DNA of 64,000 nucleotides, taken from Gottfriedia endophytica. Its GTDB lineage: Bacteria > Bacillota > Bacilli > Bacillales > Bacillaceae_G. Position 1 is the stretch's first letter; each line of letters begins with the position of its first letter. Of this stretch, positions 16,563 through 26,604 are shown in pieces. Below the pieces are notes generated by a model. The model did not search any database, was not told the DNA's origin, and was given only the letters and a program-made list of their open reading frames with translations. The translations under genes and the position numbers were made by a program. The stretch lies in NCBI RefSeq assembly GCF_017814275.1, contig NZ_JAGIYQ010000001.1:405515-469514 (forward strand), written 5' to 3'.

Positions 16563-17874
16563 TCATCACATCTTCTTAAATACAAGTAAGCAACTAACCG
16601 CCTATAACCAAAAAATGCTGATCATTTTCTTGTTATTATTTAATTTAGCAGTGAATAGTATACTCATTTTTTATGTTTATCTTGACCAAAAAACAGAAAT
16701 AATTGCGTTAGCGAATCAAGAATCAAAAGAATTACAAGCAAATAATGGTGAAACGATTAGTTCTTTAATTAAAAACGATTATAAACCTCCAGTGACTAGA
16801 CGAAAAAGAGGAATGTTTTTGAACTATTTTATTGATTCAAAAAATGTTTTACATGTAAGAGATGAAGTTTCGTCAAACTATCAAAACAGTATTGCAAAAA
16901 CACTCCAAGGTTGGGAACCAAATACAACTCATGTTGTACTTAAGAAAATACATCCACCTTTAAAAGAAGAGTTATACTTGATGATCGCCGCTCGAAATTT
17001 ATATGATTCTTCAAATCATTATGAAGGTACGATCTATATTGGAAAGGACTTAACTTTCTTCATTTCATTAATCATTCAATTTTTTATTATTTCATTTAGC
17101 TTATCTTTAATCTTTTTGTTCTTAGCACTGTATATTGGTAAAAAAATGACAAACCAAGCAATGCGACCAATTATTCATTCATTTGATTTACAACAAGAAT
17201 TCATTGCAAATGCTTCTCATGAATTAAGAACTCCATTAAGCGTTATTCAAGCTGGGCTCGATATTATCGATCTTGAGAAAAACTCACTCTCTTCTTTCTC
17301 AACCGAAACTCTAAGTGACATTAAGAACGAAATAAGAAGTACAACACAATTAGTCAATGATTTACTTTTTTTAACACGATCAGATGCATCACAAGTAGAA
17401 ATAAACAATACTGAATTTGAACTTAACGATTTTCTGTTAAATATTATTCGTCCATTTCAATTAATTGCTTCAAAAAAACACCAAACACTTACACTACAGA
17501 CAAATAAACCGATCTTAATAAAACAGGATCAAGAAAAACTTAAACAATTAATCTACATTTTTCTTGATAATGCCATTAAATACACTCCGGAAAAAGGTGT
17601 TATAACGATTCAATATAATCTTAATGATATGCAAAAGAAACCTAAATTGAATATCGAGATTTTAGATTCAGGTATTGGAATCTCTTCATCTGATTTAGAA
17701 CATATTTTTGATCGATTTTATCGAACTGAAAAACACCGCTCTAGAACAGAAGGCAGTACAGGACTAGGACTTTCAATCGCTAAATCACTTGTTTCAGTTC
17801 TCGGCGGTTCACTCACTGTGAAAAGTCAATTAAACAAAGGAAGTAAATTTACTATAAAAATACCAATTAAATAA
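16552..17874 (+). CDS. Membrane sensor histidine kinase
   Basis: About 440 residues. Two membrane segments (about 20-42 and 168-198) frame a roughly 125-residue extracytoplasmic sensor region. A HisKA domain with ASHELRTPLSV (phospho-His about 223) and a HATPase domain with DNAIKYTPEKG (N box), GIGISSSDL (G1) and STGLGLSIAKSL (G2) follow. No clear HAMP domain is seen. The longer open frame begins inside the regulator gene at 16465, but coupling favours the TTG at 16552, which overlaps the regulator by 11 bp; the exact start is uncertain. It is the cognate kinase of the upstream regulator. Confidence 0.88.
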   Translation: MKPNHHIFLNTSKQLTAYNQKMLIIFLLLFNLAVNSILIFYVYLDQKTEIIALANQESKELQANNGETISSLIKNDYKPPVTRRKRGMFLNYFIDSKNVLHVRDEVSSNYQNSIAKTLQGWEPNTTHVVLKKIHPPLKEELYLMIAARNLYDSSNHYEGTIYIGKDLTFFISLIIQFFIISFSLSLIFLFLALYIGKKMTNQAMRPIIHSFDLQQEFIANASHELRTPLSVIQAGLDIIDLEKNSLSSFSTETLSDIKNEIRSTTQLVNDLLFLTRSDASQVEINNTEFELNDFLLNIIRPFQLIASKKHQTLTLQTNKPILIKQDQEKLKQLIYIFLDNAIKYTPEKGVITIQYNLNDMQKKPKLNIEILDSGIGISSSDLEHIFDRFYRTEKHRSRTEGSTGLGLSIAKSLVSVLGGSLTVKSQLNKGSKFTIKIPIK

Positions 17875-17916
17875 TTGGTAAACCCCTAGAAAAATTAATT
17901 ATAAATGACATTCAAA

Positions 17917-17943
17917 ACGCTCGAAAATAATCGGGCGTTTTTT
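17917..17943 (+). terminator. Terminator of the two-component operon
   Basis: AACGCTCGA and TCGGGCGTT pair (one G-U) with a 6-base loop, followed by TTTTTAT. Confidence 0.8.
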
Positions 17944-18013
17944 ATCGTCCTAATTTATTAATCTATAATAATGAACATATTAGGCGAATTGTGCATATAC
18001 TCCAAATATCAAA

Positions 18014-18031
18014 AGTTTACTTAAGGAAACA
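18014..18031 (+). promoter_or_regulatory. MntR box upstream of mntH
   Basis: AGTTTACTTAAGGAAACAT closely matches the B. subtilis MntR operator (AGTTTGCCTTAAGGAAACT type): GTTT and AAAC arms around a CTTAAGG core. It lies 68-85 bp before the mntH start, consistent with manganese repression. Confidence 0.75.
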
Positions 18032-18098
18032 TTATAGGATTAAACTAAATTATTTGGTAGTGGTCAAGATTTACATTTAAATAAGGGAGTTGAATAGA

Positions 18099-19451
18099 TT
18101 GGCAAAGAAGGCAAATGCTTCAGAACTCGTATTAACAGACCCAAATTGGCAAAGTAAAAAAGGGCACCCAAGTCTTGAAGAAGTATATCGTACAATGAAA
18201 GTTCCGAAAAAAGGAAACTTTTTCAGAAAGTTGTTTGCTTTTATCGGTCCTGGTTATTTAGTGGCCGTTGGGTATATGGATCCAGGTAACTGGGCTACCT
18301 CAATTGCTGGAGGATCAACCTTTAACTATACATTACTGTCTGTTATTTTAATATCAAATATCATGGCAATTATTCTTCAAGCTCTTGCAGCTAAACTTGG
18401 TATTGTCACTGGGAGGGATTTAGCTCAGGCATGCCGAGATTATTTTAGTAAGCCTGTATCCTTTGGATTATGGGTATTATGTGAAATTGCAATTGCAGCA
18501 TGTGATTTAGCAGAACTAATTGGTTCCGCTATTGCTCTAAACTTATTATTTGGTATCCCACTTTTTTGGGGAATTTGTCTAACAGCTCTTGATATTTTAA
18601 TTGTTTTATTATTACAGAATAAAGGATTTCGATATATAGAAGCATTTGTCATCGCTTTAATTCTCATCATTGCAGGGTGTTTTATTGTTGAATTAGCAAT
18701 GGCAAATCCGAGCTTAAAATCTATTGCTCTCGGTTTTATTCCAAGTTCTCAAATCATTACAAATCCAAGTATGTTGTTTATTTCTCTTGGTATTTTAGGT
18801 GCTACCGTTATGCCTCATAATCTATATTTACATTCTTCAATCGTCCAAACACGTAAATACGATACGTCAGATGAAGGAAAAAAAGAAGCTATTAAGTTCG
18901 CTACAATCGATTCTACAGTCGCTTTAATGCTAGCTCTTTTTGTAAATGCAGCTATATTAATTTTGGCGGCAGCTACCTTTTACAAAAGTGGAAATACAGA
19001 AATTGCATCTATTGAGCAAGCATTTCAATTTCTTACTCCTCTATTAGGAACAACATTAGCAAGTACGTTATTTGCAGTTGCATTACTTGCATCTGGTCAA
19101 AACTCTACACTTACTGGAACTTTAGCTGGTCAAATTGTTATGGAAGGTTTTTTAGATATACGATTACCGTCTTGGCTACGCCGTCTTATAACTCGATCTG
19201 TCGCAATTATTCCATCCTTAATTGTTACGTATTTATATGGAGCTAGTGGTACTACTAAATTACTAATTCTTAGCCAAGTAATATTGTCATTTCAACTATC
19301 ATTTGCAGTTTTCCCTCTGGTCATGTTTACAAGTGACAAAAAGAAAATGGGGAAATTTGCAAACAAACCTCTCCTTAAATATACTGCTTGGATAATTGCT
19401 TCATTTATTGCGATATTAAATGTTTATTTACTTTGGGGAACATTTTTTTAG
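18099..19451 (+). CDS. mntH: NRAMP-family manganese transporter
   Basis: About 450 residues with 11-12 membrane segments. The two NRAMP metal-site motifs are intact: GYMDPGNW (about residue 61) in the first unwound helix and [12 protein letters not shown] in the sixth; the protein imports Mn(II) with protons. Two TTG codons are possible. GGGAG abuts the one at 18090 and is 9 bases from that at 18099, so the latter is preferred. Monocistronic, behind a terminator, with an MntR-type operator in its leader. Confidence 0.93.
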   Translation: MAKKANASELVLTDPNWQSKKGHPSLEEVYRTMKVPKKGNFFRKLFAFIGPGYLVAVGYMDPGNWATSIAGGSTFNYTLLSVILISNIMAIILQALAAKLGIVTGRDLAQACRDYFSKPVSFGLWVLCEIAIAACDLAELIGSAIALNLLFGIPLFWGICLTALDILIVLLLQNKGFRYIEAFVIALILIIAGCFIVELAMANPSLKSIALGFIPSSQIITNPSMLFISLGILGATVMPHNLYLHSSIVQTRKYDTSDEGKKEAIKFATIDSTVALMLALFVNAAILILAAATFYKSGNTEIASIEQAFQFLTPLLGTTLASTLFAVALLASGQNSTLTGTLAGQIVMEGFLDIRLPSWLRRLITRSVAIIPSLIVTYLYGASGTTKLLILSQVILSFQLSFAVFPLVMFTSDKKKMGKFANKPLLKYTAWIIASFIAILNVYLLWGTFF

Positions 19452-19522
19452 TAAATACTTTTGTTGAATTTTCTTAATCTTTAGTATAAAATTTCAAAGA
19501 TGCTTTTATTAGGAGGAGGATT

Positions 19523-20263
19523 AGGACGGAATACAGAGGATCAACGGTTTATGATAATGAAGAATTTTTCAAAAAGTACATCGACAGAAGATACAGAAAC
19601 GATAGTCCTAATATCCTCATTGAAAAGCCTGTACTATTTGAATTACTTGAGGATGTATATGATTATGACATTTTAGATTTAGGTTGTGGCGATGCTTCAC
19701 TTGGTATCGACTTACTAAAAAATGGTGCTAAATCCTATTTAGGAATTGAAGGCTCTAAAAAGATGGTACAGAATGCTATTCTAAATTTAGAAAACTCATC
19801 TGGAAAGATCGAGCATTCTACTATGGAAGAATATGCTTTTCCAGAATCCACTTTCGATCTTGTTGTGTCACAATTAGCTATCCATTATATTGAAGATTTC
19901 AGCAAACTATCACAAAACGTATACAAAACGCTTAAATTTGGTGGAAGGTTTATCTTTAGCGTGCAACACCCATTACTTACTTCTTCTTTTGAAAGTATGA
20001 CAAAGAATGGAAAACGCAATAACTGGATTGTAGATGATTATTTTAAAACTGGTAAGCGTGTAGAACCTTGGATTGGCGAACAAGTAGTAAAGTATCACCG
20101 AACAATTGACGAATATTTTTCAACACTACAAGAAGCAGGATTTGTTATTAATAAGATTCGAGAACCAATGCCTCAAAAACAACATTTCACTGACGAAGAA
20201 GAATATAATAGACGTTTGCGAATCCCATTATTTTTACTATTTGCGTGCACTAAGCCTCTATAA
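19523..20263 (+). pseudogene. Class I SAM-dependent methyltransferase, start codon apparently lost
   Basis: An open frame of about 246 codons runs from 19523 with no internal stop. It contains ILDLGCGDASLGIDLL (SAM motif I), YLGIEGS, FDLVVSQLAIHYIEDF and FSVQHPLL, so it is a complete methyltransferase of the type acting on small molecules. A perfect AGGAGGAGG ribosome site (19511-19519) stands three bases before AGG at 19523, exactly where ATG is expected; homologues would begin with M-T-E-Y. The only alternatives are the ATT just before it or an ATG at 19763, which would delete the SAM motif. A one-base ATG to AGG change, an ATT start, or a sequencing error are all possible. Confidence 0.7.
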
Positions 20264-20333
20264 AAAAAAAGGGAGCACTCCATTTACTAGGGAATGCTCT
20301 TGTTTTCTTTCACCACAACTTTATAAATAAAAC

Positions 20334-20501
20334 CTAAGAGTATGATATCCTTTTCATTGTACGTTTCAGGACATTAGTGGCAATACCACTTCCAACAATT
20401 GCAACTAGATTATTTGCTTGCAGTTTTTTTATCAAATAGTAAACAACCCCACTAAAAATGATGTCATAAACCAAAAAATTTCTAATATCTGTTCGATCCA
20501 T
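20334..20501 (-). CDS. Small hypothetical protein (55 residues, possibly longer)
   Basis: The frame reads MDRTDIRNFLVYDIIFSG and continues through VVYYLIKKLQANN and LVAIVGSGIATNVLKR, with two short hydrophobic stretches that could associate with the membrane. The frame stays open upstream to about 20537 (RKSSVVFVV before the M), and a GGAGGG at the end of the preceding GNAT gene would serve a CTG start there; the ATG at 20501 has no clear ribosome site. It follows the GNAT gene in the same direction. No family recognised. Confidence 0.4.
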   Translation of the reverse strand: MDRTDIRNFLVYDIIFSGVVYYLIKKLQANNLVAIVGSGIATNVLKRTMKRISYS

Positions 20502-20539
20502 TACAACAAAGACTACCGATGATTTTCTTGAAGTCAGAT

Positions 20540-21085
20540 TCAGCCCTCCTGTTTGTTCACAAAATGATTTTTGCGTGTAGAATGATTAGCCAATTCCCAA
20601 TAATGTTTTTCCATATCCGTTTTCCATTTTTTCATTCCAATCTTCTCTAACACTCTTATTGAAGCTTTATTATAAATAGAACAGGTTGCCTCAATTTTTT
20701 TTACACCATTTTGCTTGAATCCCCACTTAATAGCTGCCTTTCCCATCTCGGTGGCAAAGCCCCTTCCTTGAAAAGAAGGAGCAATGCTATATCCAATTTC
20801 CAAACTTCCCTGCTCAGTCGGTCCACCCTTGAATCCCATATCCCCTATAATTAGGTTCTGCTGTTTATGAATAAGAACCCCTTCAAACTCTTCCTCATTA
20901 GGGTGCTCTCTAAACCGGTGAATCTTATACTCAAATAAATTTTTATATACGTCAATTGGCCATCCTTTTGAAAAGGTATACTTTATTCCATTTATTTCAA
21001 TTTCTTGTACCCCGTTTAACACCTTCTCCATTGCACTAGCTGTAAATGTAACTAAAAGTAAATTTTTCGTTTCGATAGTTGGCAA
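20540..21085 (-). CDS. GNAT acetyltransferase, RimJ/RimL type
   Basis: About 181 residues. The GNAT fold is shown by IIGDMGFKGGP (beta-4 region), LEIGYSIAPSFQGRGFATEMGKAAIKWGF (acetyl-CoA pyrophosphate loop Q-G-R-G-F-A) and ATCSIYNKASIRVLEKIGM. This layout is typical of RimJ/RimL-like N-terminal or small-molecule acetyltransferases. It starts with TTG, eight bases behind GGAG. It lies 13 bp behind a second GNAT gene and is co-directional with it, so the two are probably co-transcribed. Substrate unknown. Confidence 0.85.
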   Translation of the reverse strand: MPTIETKNLLLVTFTASAMEKVLNGVQEIEINGIKYTFSKGWPIDVYKNLFEYKIHRFREHPNEEEFEGVLIHKQQNLIIGDMGFKGGPTEQGSLEIGYSIAPSFQGRGFATEMGKAAIKWGFKQNGVKKIEATCSIYNKASIRVLEKIGMKKWKTDMEKHYWELANHSTRKNHFVNKQEG

Positions 21086-21098
21086 TTGACAGTCTCCT

Positions 21099-21521
21099 TT
21101 ACATTAGCCACTTTACATAATAGAATCGGCTATCCTTTTCAGATGGATATCCATTAAGTGTAGCGAAAACTTCGTACCCTTGTTTACGGTAGAATTCAGG
21201 TGCTTGAAAACTAAATGTATCTAATTTGATTAATCGGCATTTTTTCTCAACCGCAAAATTTTCCATTTCCTTCAGTAATTTCGTTCCAAATCCACTTCCT
21301 CGAACTGTATCATCAATCCAAAAGAAATTGATATGTAGACATTTCCAGTAATACGTTCCGACAATTCCTCCTACTATATCATTGTCATCGTTCCGTAAAA
21401 CAAAACTAACTTCTTCAAATTCTTTTCTCATATCTTCTGGGATATTTTTTTGATTATATTCAATTAGTTTACTTCTAATATATTTTGTATCATTTTCATC
21501 CCACTGTTTTATAATCTTCAT
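21099..21521 (-). CDS. GNAT acetyltransferase
   Basis: About 140 residues. The acetyl-CoA motif is in VRGSGFGTKLLKEME, preceded by HINFFWIDD and followed by KLDTFSFQAPEFYRKQGYEVFATL, all characteristic of a single-domain GNAT. AGGAG precedes the ATG. The gene sits between a DUF2339 membrane protein and another GNAT on the same strand. Substrate unknown. Confidence 0.85.
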   Translation of the reverse strand: MKIIKQWDENDTKYIRSKLIEYNQKNIPEDMRKEFEEVSFVLRNDDNDIVGGIVGTYYWKCLHINFFWIDDTVRGSGFGTKLLKEMENFAVEKKCRLIKLDTFSFQAPEFYRKQGYEVFATLNGYPSEKDSRFYYVKWLM

Positions 21522-21536
21522 TTTTTATCTCCTAAT

Positions 21537-23198
21537 CTATTTTTCTTTAAAGACAAATCTAGAAATAAGTAATCCAATCAGTCCAACTAAAATAAAGAGT
21601 CCAGCACGAACAATTAATGAAACATTTGGAATATCAATTAAAACAAACTTGATAAACACTAAGACAATAACTCCTGTTCCTAGATAGTACCAAAGCTTTA
21701 TTTTCTTCAACACGCCTAACAGAATTGTTCCAATTGCAACAATTAACCAGCTTATATTCATTACGATTCGTGAAGCTGTATCTGACCAACCCTTTGAAAT
21801 AACAGACGAGATTTCTGTTACGAAAACTAACACTAAAACCATTGTTATTAAAGAACCTAGGTTAAGTACTAATGACTCTTCATCTTCTTTTGAATTTTTT
21901 ATTGTTACATAAGTAAACGCACACACATAGAAAATCAAAGCTATAAAGGTTATTGTTTTATAAGAAATGATTGCTTCAATCGGACTAGTTATAATTAATA
22001 ATGCAACAGGTACTGCAGTTAAAAAGCAAAAAACTAGTTTAATATAATCCTTATACTTTATATAAAATAAATAAGCTATAAAGCTTTGGACTAATAAAAA
22101 GAGTCGTAACAAATCATAAGAGAGAACATTAATTGCTAAAAAGGTTATGCCTAAAATTAAATTTGTTGTTGATAGAAAAAAGCGTTCCTTATTCGTTTTA
22201 TAACGAACCACTAAATAAACATAAAGTGCACTGATTAATAGAAAAAATATTGTAATTGTGTTTTCTTTAAATGTCCTCATGCACCAGCAAATAACAATTA
22301 ATAAACTTGTGTTTAGTACCCCCATTTGCCACTTTAGCGAAATCTTACTTCTTAAAAAGATGACTAATAGCCCTAAATGTTGAAGAATTACTGCAAAAGA
22401 AGCATATTTAAAAAACTCATAATGATAACCCTTTTGGATAAAAGGAATGACTAATACTAAATTTAATAATATTGATGAAGTAAGATAAAGAATCTTATGT
22501 GTTCTCCATGTTGAATAAGCTAAGAATACTAAATATAATAAAGTCTCATAACCTATAAAAAACAACGTATTTGGATGAGAACTTTCAATTAAAAATGGAA
22601 TTAGAACGCCACCAATACAACTTAATATCCCTACTGGTTCAGAACGATAACGATCTGTTAAAAATAATCCAAGGGTAATCCAACATACATGCAAGAAAAA
22701 TGCAAAACTAGGACCGATGTAATCATATAAATTATGCATAGCATAAGTTGTTAGCATTAGTACTGGCAAAACAGCACCTATACAAACTTGACCAAGCATG
22801 TTGCGCCCAGATTTAATTTGACGATTTCCGATCCATAATAGTAAAATGGCGACCAAAAAGCCAATTCCAACTTTAGCAGCATGATTTAATATTCCGAAAT
22901 CTGAAGCTGCTTTAAATCCCCACATTATCCCTGCTAAAAAAATTAGAATATAAACTCTTGGTAACCATTTTTGGAAGATTAGTTTTTCTAAATCAAGATC
23001 GTCCTTTTCAACTTCTTCCTTTTTTAACGTTTGCTGCATTGATTCAACTTTAATCGATTTTATTTCTTTATGCTCACTTTTAATCGGCTCTTTCTCTCTA
23101 GGACGTGTTACAGACATATGTAATTGTCTTTTTAATTCGTCAACTTCTTTTTCCAATAACTCCACTCTTTGTTCTAATAGTTTTTGATTTTCTTCCAT
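21537..23198 (-). CDS. DUF2339-type polytopic membrane protein
   Basis: About 553 residues. The N-terminal cytosolic part (about 1-90) begins with a Leu/Glu coiled coil (LLEQRVELLEKEVDELKRQL) and a charged linker. The rest consists of about 16 hydrophobic segments ending GLIGLLISRFVFKEK. The coiled coil followed by very many TM helices is the arrangement of DUF2339 proteins, whose function is not established. An upstream in-frame ATG at 23237 is possible, but GAGGTGG is correctly spaced for the ATG at 23198. Likely first gene of a group with the two GNATs. Confidence 0.75.
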   Translation of the reverse strand: MEENQKLLEQRVELLEKEVDELKRQLHMSVTRPREKEPIKSEHKEIKSIKVESMQQTLKKEEVEKDDLDLEKLIFQKWLPRVYILIFLAGIMWGFKAASDFGILNHAAKVGIGFLVAILLLWIGNRQIKSGRNMLGQVCIGAVLPVLMLTTYAMHNLYDYIGPSFAFFLHVCWITLGLFLTDRYRSEPVGILSCIGGVLIPFLIESSHPNTLFFIGYETLLYLVFLAYSTWRTHKILYLTSSILLNLVLVIPFIQKGYHYEFFKYASFAVILQHLGLLVIFLRSKISLKWQMGVLNTSLLIVICWCMRTFKENTITIFFLLISALYVYLVVRYKTNKERFFLSTTNLILGITFLAINVLSYDLLRLFLLVQSFIAYLFYIKYKDYIKLVFCFLTAVPVALLIITSPIEAIISYKTITFIALIFYVCAFTYVTIKNSKEDEESLVLNLGSLITMVLVLVFVTEISSVISKGWSDTASRIVMNISWLIVAIGTILLGVLKKIKLWYYLGTGVIVLVFIKFVLIDIPNVSLIVRAGLFILVGLIGLLISRFVFKEK

Positions 23199-23410
23199 TT
23201 TCCACCTCACAAAGATTATGATTATTTCGCTACTCAATTTACTCTATTTCTCTATGTATATTCTTTTTATGAAAATCAATTAAACTTTTTAAAAGTCATT
23301 TCCAAGTAACAAGAACTAATCTTTATTATTTTCGACATAATGATACAAATCCCTTTCCTTGTGTAATGATTTTCTTTTAATCATTTATTTTTGTGGTAGG
23401 TATTAAAAAA

Positions 23411-23630
23411 AGGCAGTTTTCGTATACATTGTTGCTATTTTAGAATGAGTTAGTTGATTACAACTCCAGGATGCTCCCTTTCCGTGGGGCGTGAGCTGAG
23501 CCTCCTCGTCACTATCGCTCCTGCGGGGTCTCAGCCTTCCCGCTATTCCCACAGGAGTCTCGTACCTTCCGTTATAATCAACTTCTGTCTTTAAAATTAA
23601 TAATTTCAAAAACTCTTTTAGAAAAGATCC
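23411..23630. repeat. Dispersed MITE-like element, copy 2
   Basis: About 80 per cent identical by eye to copy 1 over the full length, including CGTATACATTG at the left end and the GGGGTCTCAGCCTTCCCGC core. The right terminal repeat is degenerate. Confidence 0.85.
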
Positions 23631-23710
23631 TAAATAAAACAATTCTATGTCATATTGAAATTTGTCATATTTCCCCGGAAACTTTTTCTATCTCTTTAAA
23701 AGAAGATAAA

Positions 23711-23740
23711 AAAAAGCCTCTACCAAATAGGTAGAGGCTC
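23711..23740 (-). terminator. thrS terminator
   Basis: On the minus strand AGCCTCTACC and GGTAGAGGCT form a 10-bp stem with a 5-base loop, followed by eight Ts. Confidence 0.9.
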
Positions 23741-23747
23741 TTCTTAA

Positions 23748-25673
23748 TTAAAACATTACTTTATCTTGTTTTTGTTGAAGAACCATTTCTAAGAATGATT
23801 CAAATGCTTGAGTACCAATGTCTCCTTCACCACGTTTACGAATTGCAACTGTGTTGTTTTCAACTTCTTGGTCACCAATTACAAGCATGTACGGTACTTT
23901 TTGTAATTGCGCTTCGCGGATTTTATATCCGATTTTTTCACCACGTAAATCAGCTTCTACACGAATACCTGCATCCTTTAATTGTTCAGCTAATTTCTCA
24001 GCATATTCATTGTGAACGTTAGAAATTGGAAGAACAGCTACTTGTACTGGTGCTAACCAAAGTGGGAACGCACCTGCAAAGTGTTCAGTTAAGATTCCTA
24101 AGAAGCGATCAATTGAACCGTAAATTGCACGGTGTACAACTACTGGACGTTCTTTTTGATTATCTTCATTTACGTATGTTAAATCAAATTTCTCTGGCAT
24201 TTGGAAGTCAAGCTGAATTGTTGCACATTGCCAGCTACGTTTTAATGCATCTTGGATATGGAAGTCGATTTTTGGACCATAGAATGCACCATCACCAGGA
24301 TTTAATTTAAATTCTAAATTTTGTGCTTCTAATACGTTTTCTAATGCTTTTTCAGCATTGTTCCATAATTCTTCAGAACCCATTGAATCTTCAGGGCGAG
24401 TTGATAATTCCACCTTATAAGTGAAACCAAATACGCCATAAATTTCTTTAATAATATTAATAACTTCAATAATTTCATTTTCAATTTGGTCTGGACGACA
24501 GAAAATGTGAGCATCATCTTGAGTAAATGTACGAACACGCATCATTCCATTTAGTGCACCAGAGAATTCGTGACGGTGAACTTGACCATTTTCACACATA
24601 CGGATTGGTAAATCACGGTATGAGTGTAGTTTATTTTTGTAGACTAACATATGACCTGGGCAGTTCATTGGTTTTAAAGCAAAGTTTGTTTCATCTACTT
24701 CAGTGAAGTACATGTTTTCATGGTAATGATCCCAGTGACCTGATTGCTCCCATAAACGTTGGTTCATGATGAATGGTGTACGAACCTCTTGGTAATCTTT
24801 ACGAGATTGAATTCCACGTTCGTATTGCTCTAATTCGTTACGGATAATTGTACCTTTAGGTAAGAAGAAAGGCATACCTGGTGCTTCTTCAGAGAACATG
24901 AATAACTCAAGCTCTTTACCTAATTTGCGGTGATCACGTTTTTTAGCTTCTTCTAATAAGTGTAGGTATTCTTCTAATTCCTTTTTACTTGGGAATGCAG
25001 TACCGTAAACACGTTGAAGCATTTTATTGTTTGCATCGCCTCTCCAGTATGCACCTGCAACTGACATTAATTTAATCGCTTTTACACGACCAGTAGTTGG
25101 TACATGTGGTCCACGGCAAAGGTCAACAAATTCGCCTTGAGTATACATTGAAATTACTACATCTTCAGGTAAATCACGGATTAATTCTAATTTGAACTCA
25201 TCCCCAAGCTCAGTGAAGAATTTTAAAGCCTCTTCACGGCTTACTTCTGAACGAGTAATTGGAAGGTTTTCTTTAATAATTTTTTCCATTTCTTTTTCAA
25301 TTTTCGGTAGATCTTCTACTTTAATTGAAACAGGTAGGTCAATATCATAATAGAACCCATCAGCTGTTACTGGTCCAACACCAAAAGATATTTTTTCGTC
25401 TTTATAAATACGTTTTACAGCCTGTGCAAGAATATGAGCAGAGCTATGACGCATCATTTCTAAACCTTCTGGATTATCTTGAGTAATGATTTGAACTTCA
25501 CATTCTTCTGTAATTGGTGTGTTTAAATCAACCAGCTTCCCGTTAATTTTTCCACCTAAAGCTTTTTTCTTTAAGCTAATGGAGATTGAACCAGCGAAAT
25601 CTTCAACTGTTGTGTTCATTTCCACCTCGCGAATTGATCCATCTGGTAATTTAACTGAAATCATTCTGTTCAC
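23748..25673 (-). CDS. thrS: Threonyl-tRNA synthetase
   Basis: A 641-residue class II synthetase charging tRNA-Thr. The N-terminal TGS domain (about 1-62) is followed by the editing domain (RHSSAHILAQA; HxxxH zinc-like site), then the catalytic domain with motif 2 (MRVRTFTQDDAHIFC) and the zinc-ligand cysteine in KPMNCPGHML, and the anticodon-binding domain (about 535-641, LAPVQVAVLPI). Full length. Expression is controlled by a T-box leader directly upstream on the same strand. Confidence 0.97.
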   Translation of the reverse strand: MNRMISVKLPDGSIREVEMNTTVEDFAGSISISLKKKALGGKINGKLVDLNTPITEECEVQIITQDNPEGLEMMRHSSAHILAQAVKRIYKDEKISFGVGPVTADGFYYDIDLPVSIKVEDLPKIEKEMEKIIKENLPITRSEVSREEALKFFTELGDEFKLELIRDLPEDVVISMYTQGEFVDLCRGPHVPTTGRVKAIKLMSVAGAYWRGDANNKMLQRVYGTAFPSKKELEEYLHLLEEAKKRDHRKLGKELELFMFSEEAPGMPFFLPKGTIIRNELEQYERGIQSRKDYQEVRTPFIMNQRLWEQSGHWDHYHENMYFTEVDETNFALKPMNCPGHMLVYKNKLHSYRDLPIRMCENGQVHRHEFSGALNGMMRVRTFTQDDAHIFCRPDQIENEIIEVINIIKEIYGVFGFTYKVELSTRPEDSMGSEELWNNAEKALENVLEAQNLEFKLNPGDGAFYGPKIDFHIQDALKRSWQCATIQLDFQMPEKFDLTYVNEDNQKERPVVVHRAIYGSIDRFLGILTEHFAGAFPLWLAPVQVAVLPISNVHNEYAEKLAEQLKDAGIRVEADLRGEKIGYKIREAQLQKVPYMLVIGDQEVENNTVAIRKRGEGDIGTQAFESFLEMVLQQKQDKVMF

Positions 25674-25730
25674 TCCTTTTTGATTTTATCCCTAGCTTGG
25701 CTAGACATTTAAATTTTGACAATAAAAAAA

Positions 25731-25965
25731 GAGCACACTCGTAGGGACGAATGTGCTCGTGGTTCCACCCTAATTCATTACATAGAAAAAACCTATGTAA
25801 TACTCAACGTTTTAACGGTCAATACCGATAACGGTTACTAATCAATAGACGTTCCCCGCTATAGCTACAAGGTGGTAAGTCGAACAGCGTATAGGAAATT
25901 CTTGCACCAAATGAATTTCTCTCTGAACTACCGTTTTGAACGCTCATATCCTTGATCTTAGCTTA
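25731..25965 (-). ncRNA. T-box riboswitch (tRNA-Thr) of thrS
   Basis: On the minus strand the T-box consensus GGTGGAACCACG (about 25758-25770) is followed by the terminator GAGCACATTCG...CGAGTGTGCTC and a run of Ts. Upstream lie a long stem I region with AGAGAG-type elements and a GACTTACCACC stretch that could present an ACC (Thr) specifier. Uncharged tRNA-Thr binding would favour readthrough into thrS. Confidence 0.92.
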
Positions 25966-26110
25966 TTCATTATTCAATATAGATTTATTATATAGAATGA
26001 ACTACACTTGTTCAAGTCCTCAAAAAAATTTTAAAGAAATTAGTACTTTATGTTATGCATATTTTACTATTATGTGACTTTTTACCCTTTTTATACATGT
26101 TCAGTATTTA

Positions 26111-26563
26111 TTACATGTTTTGCAGTTTATTTTTCCATTCAGTATTCCATTCCACACTTTTTCCTGTTTTCTTTGACATATTCACTAAAGAATTTCGTCC
26201 CGTAAAACAGATCTCATCGTTTGCATTCATTCCCATGTAATGCAAGTCAACTGATGAACGTCCGATACTCGCTGCCCTTACGTAAATTCGAATGGTTTCA
26301 TCGAAGTATACTTGTTTCAGGTAATCACATTGTAAATCTGCAACAACAGGAATTGTTTCATTTTCTGTATTTGTCCATTCTTGCATAAAACCTAGAGATT
26401 TAAAAAATTCGATTCTTGCTTCTTCAAAATAAGTAAATGGCACAGTATTGTTCATGTGTCCGAACATATCCGTCTCACTAAAACGAACTTTAATTGTTAT
26501 ATAAAATTCAAAAGTTTTTTGCCATTCATTAAGTGGAGTTGTTATATAATCCATTCTTGCCAT
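26111..26563 (-). CDS. Acyl-CoA thioesterase, 4HBT hotdog family
   Basis: A 150-residue single-hotdog protein. VRFSETDMFGHMNNTVPFTYFEEAR carries the Asp/His pattern of the 4-hydroxybenzoyl-CoA thioesterase family. It follows sdhB on the same strand; in B. subtilis the homologous position is held by ysmA, a thioesterase-like gene. AGGAGGG precedes the ATG. A FadR-like operator (26605-26622) lies 42 bp upstream, suggesting induction by long-chain acyl-CoA together with beta-oxidation. Cytosolic; substrate chain length unknown. Confidence 0.85.
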   Translation of the reverse strand: MARMDYITTPLNEWQKTFEFYITIKVRFSETDMFGHMNNTVPFTYFEEARIEFFKSLGFMQEWTNTENETIPVVADLQCDYLKQVYFDETIRIYVRAASIGRSSVDLHYMGMNANDEICFTGRNSLVNMSKKTGKSVEWNTEWKNKLQNM

Positions 26564-26604
26564 TTTGTTCCCTCCTAGAATATCGATTTAACACCCCTAA
26601 AAAA

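Larger units (their letters stand above)
23199..23747. other. Intergenic region with MITE copy 2 and thrS terminator
   Basis: AT-rich spacer of about 200 bp, then MITE-like copy 2 (23411-23630) and the terminator of thrS (23711-23740). The 79-codon minus-strand frame here lies within the repeat. Confidence 0.6.

Noticed and set aside
23403-23642. 79-codon minus-strand ORF
   Set aside because: Same repeat-derived peptide as at 14300-14521; not a gene.
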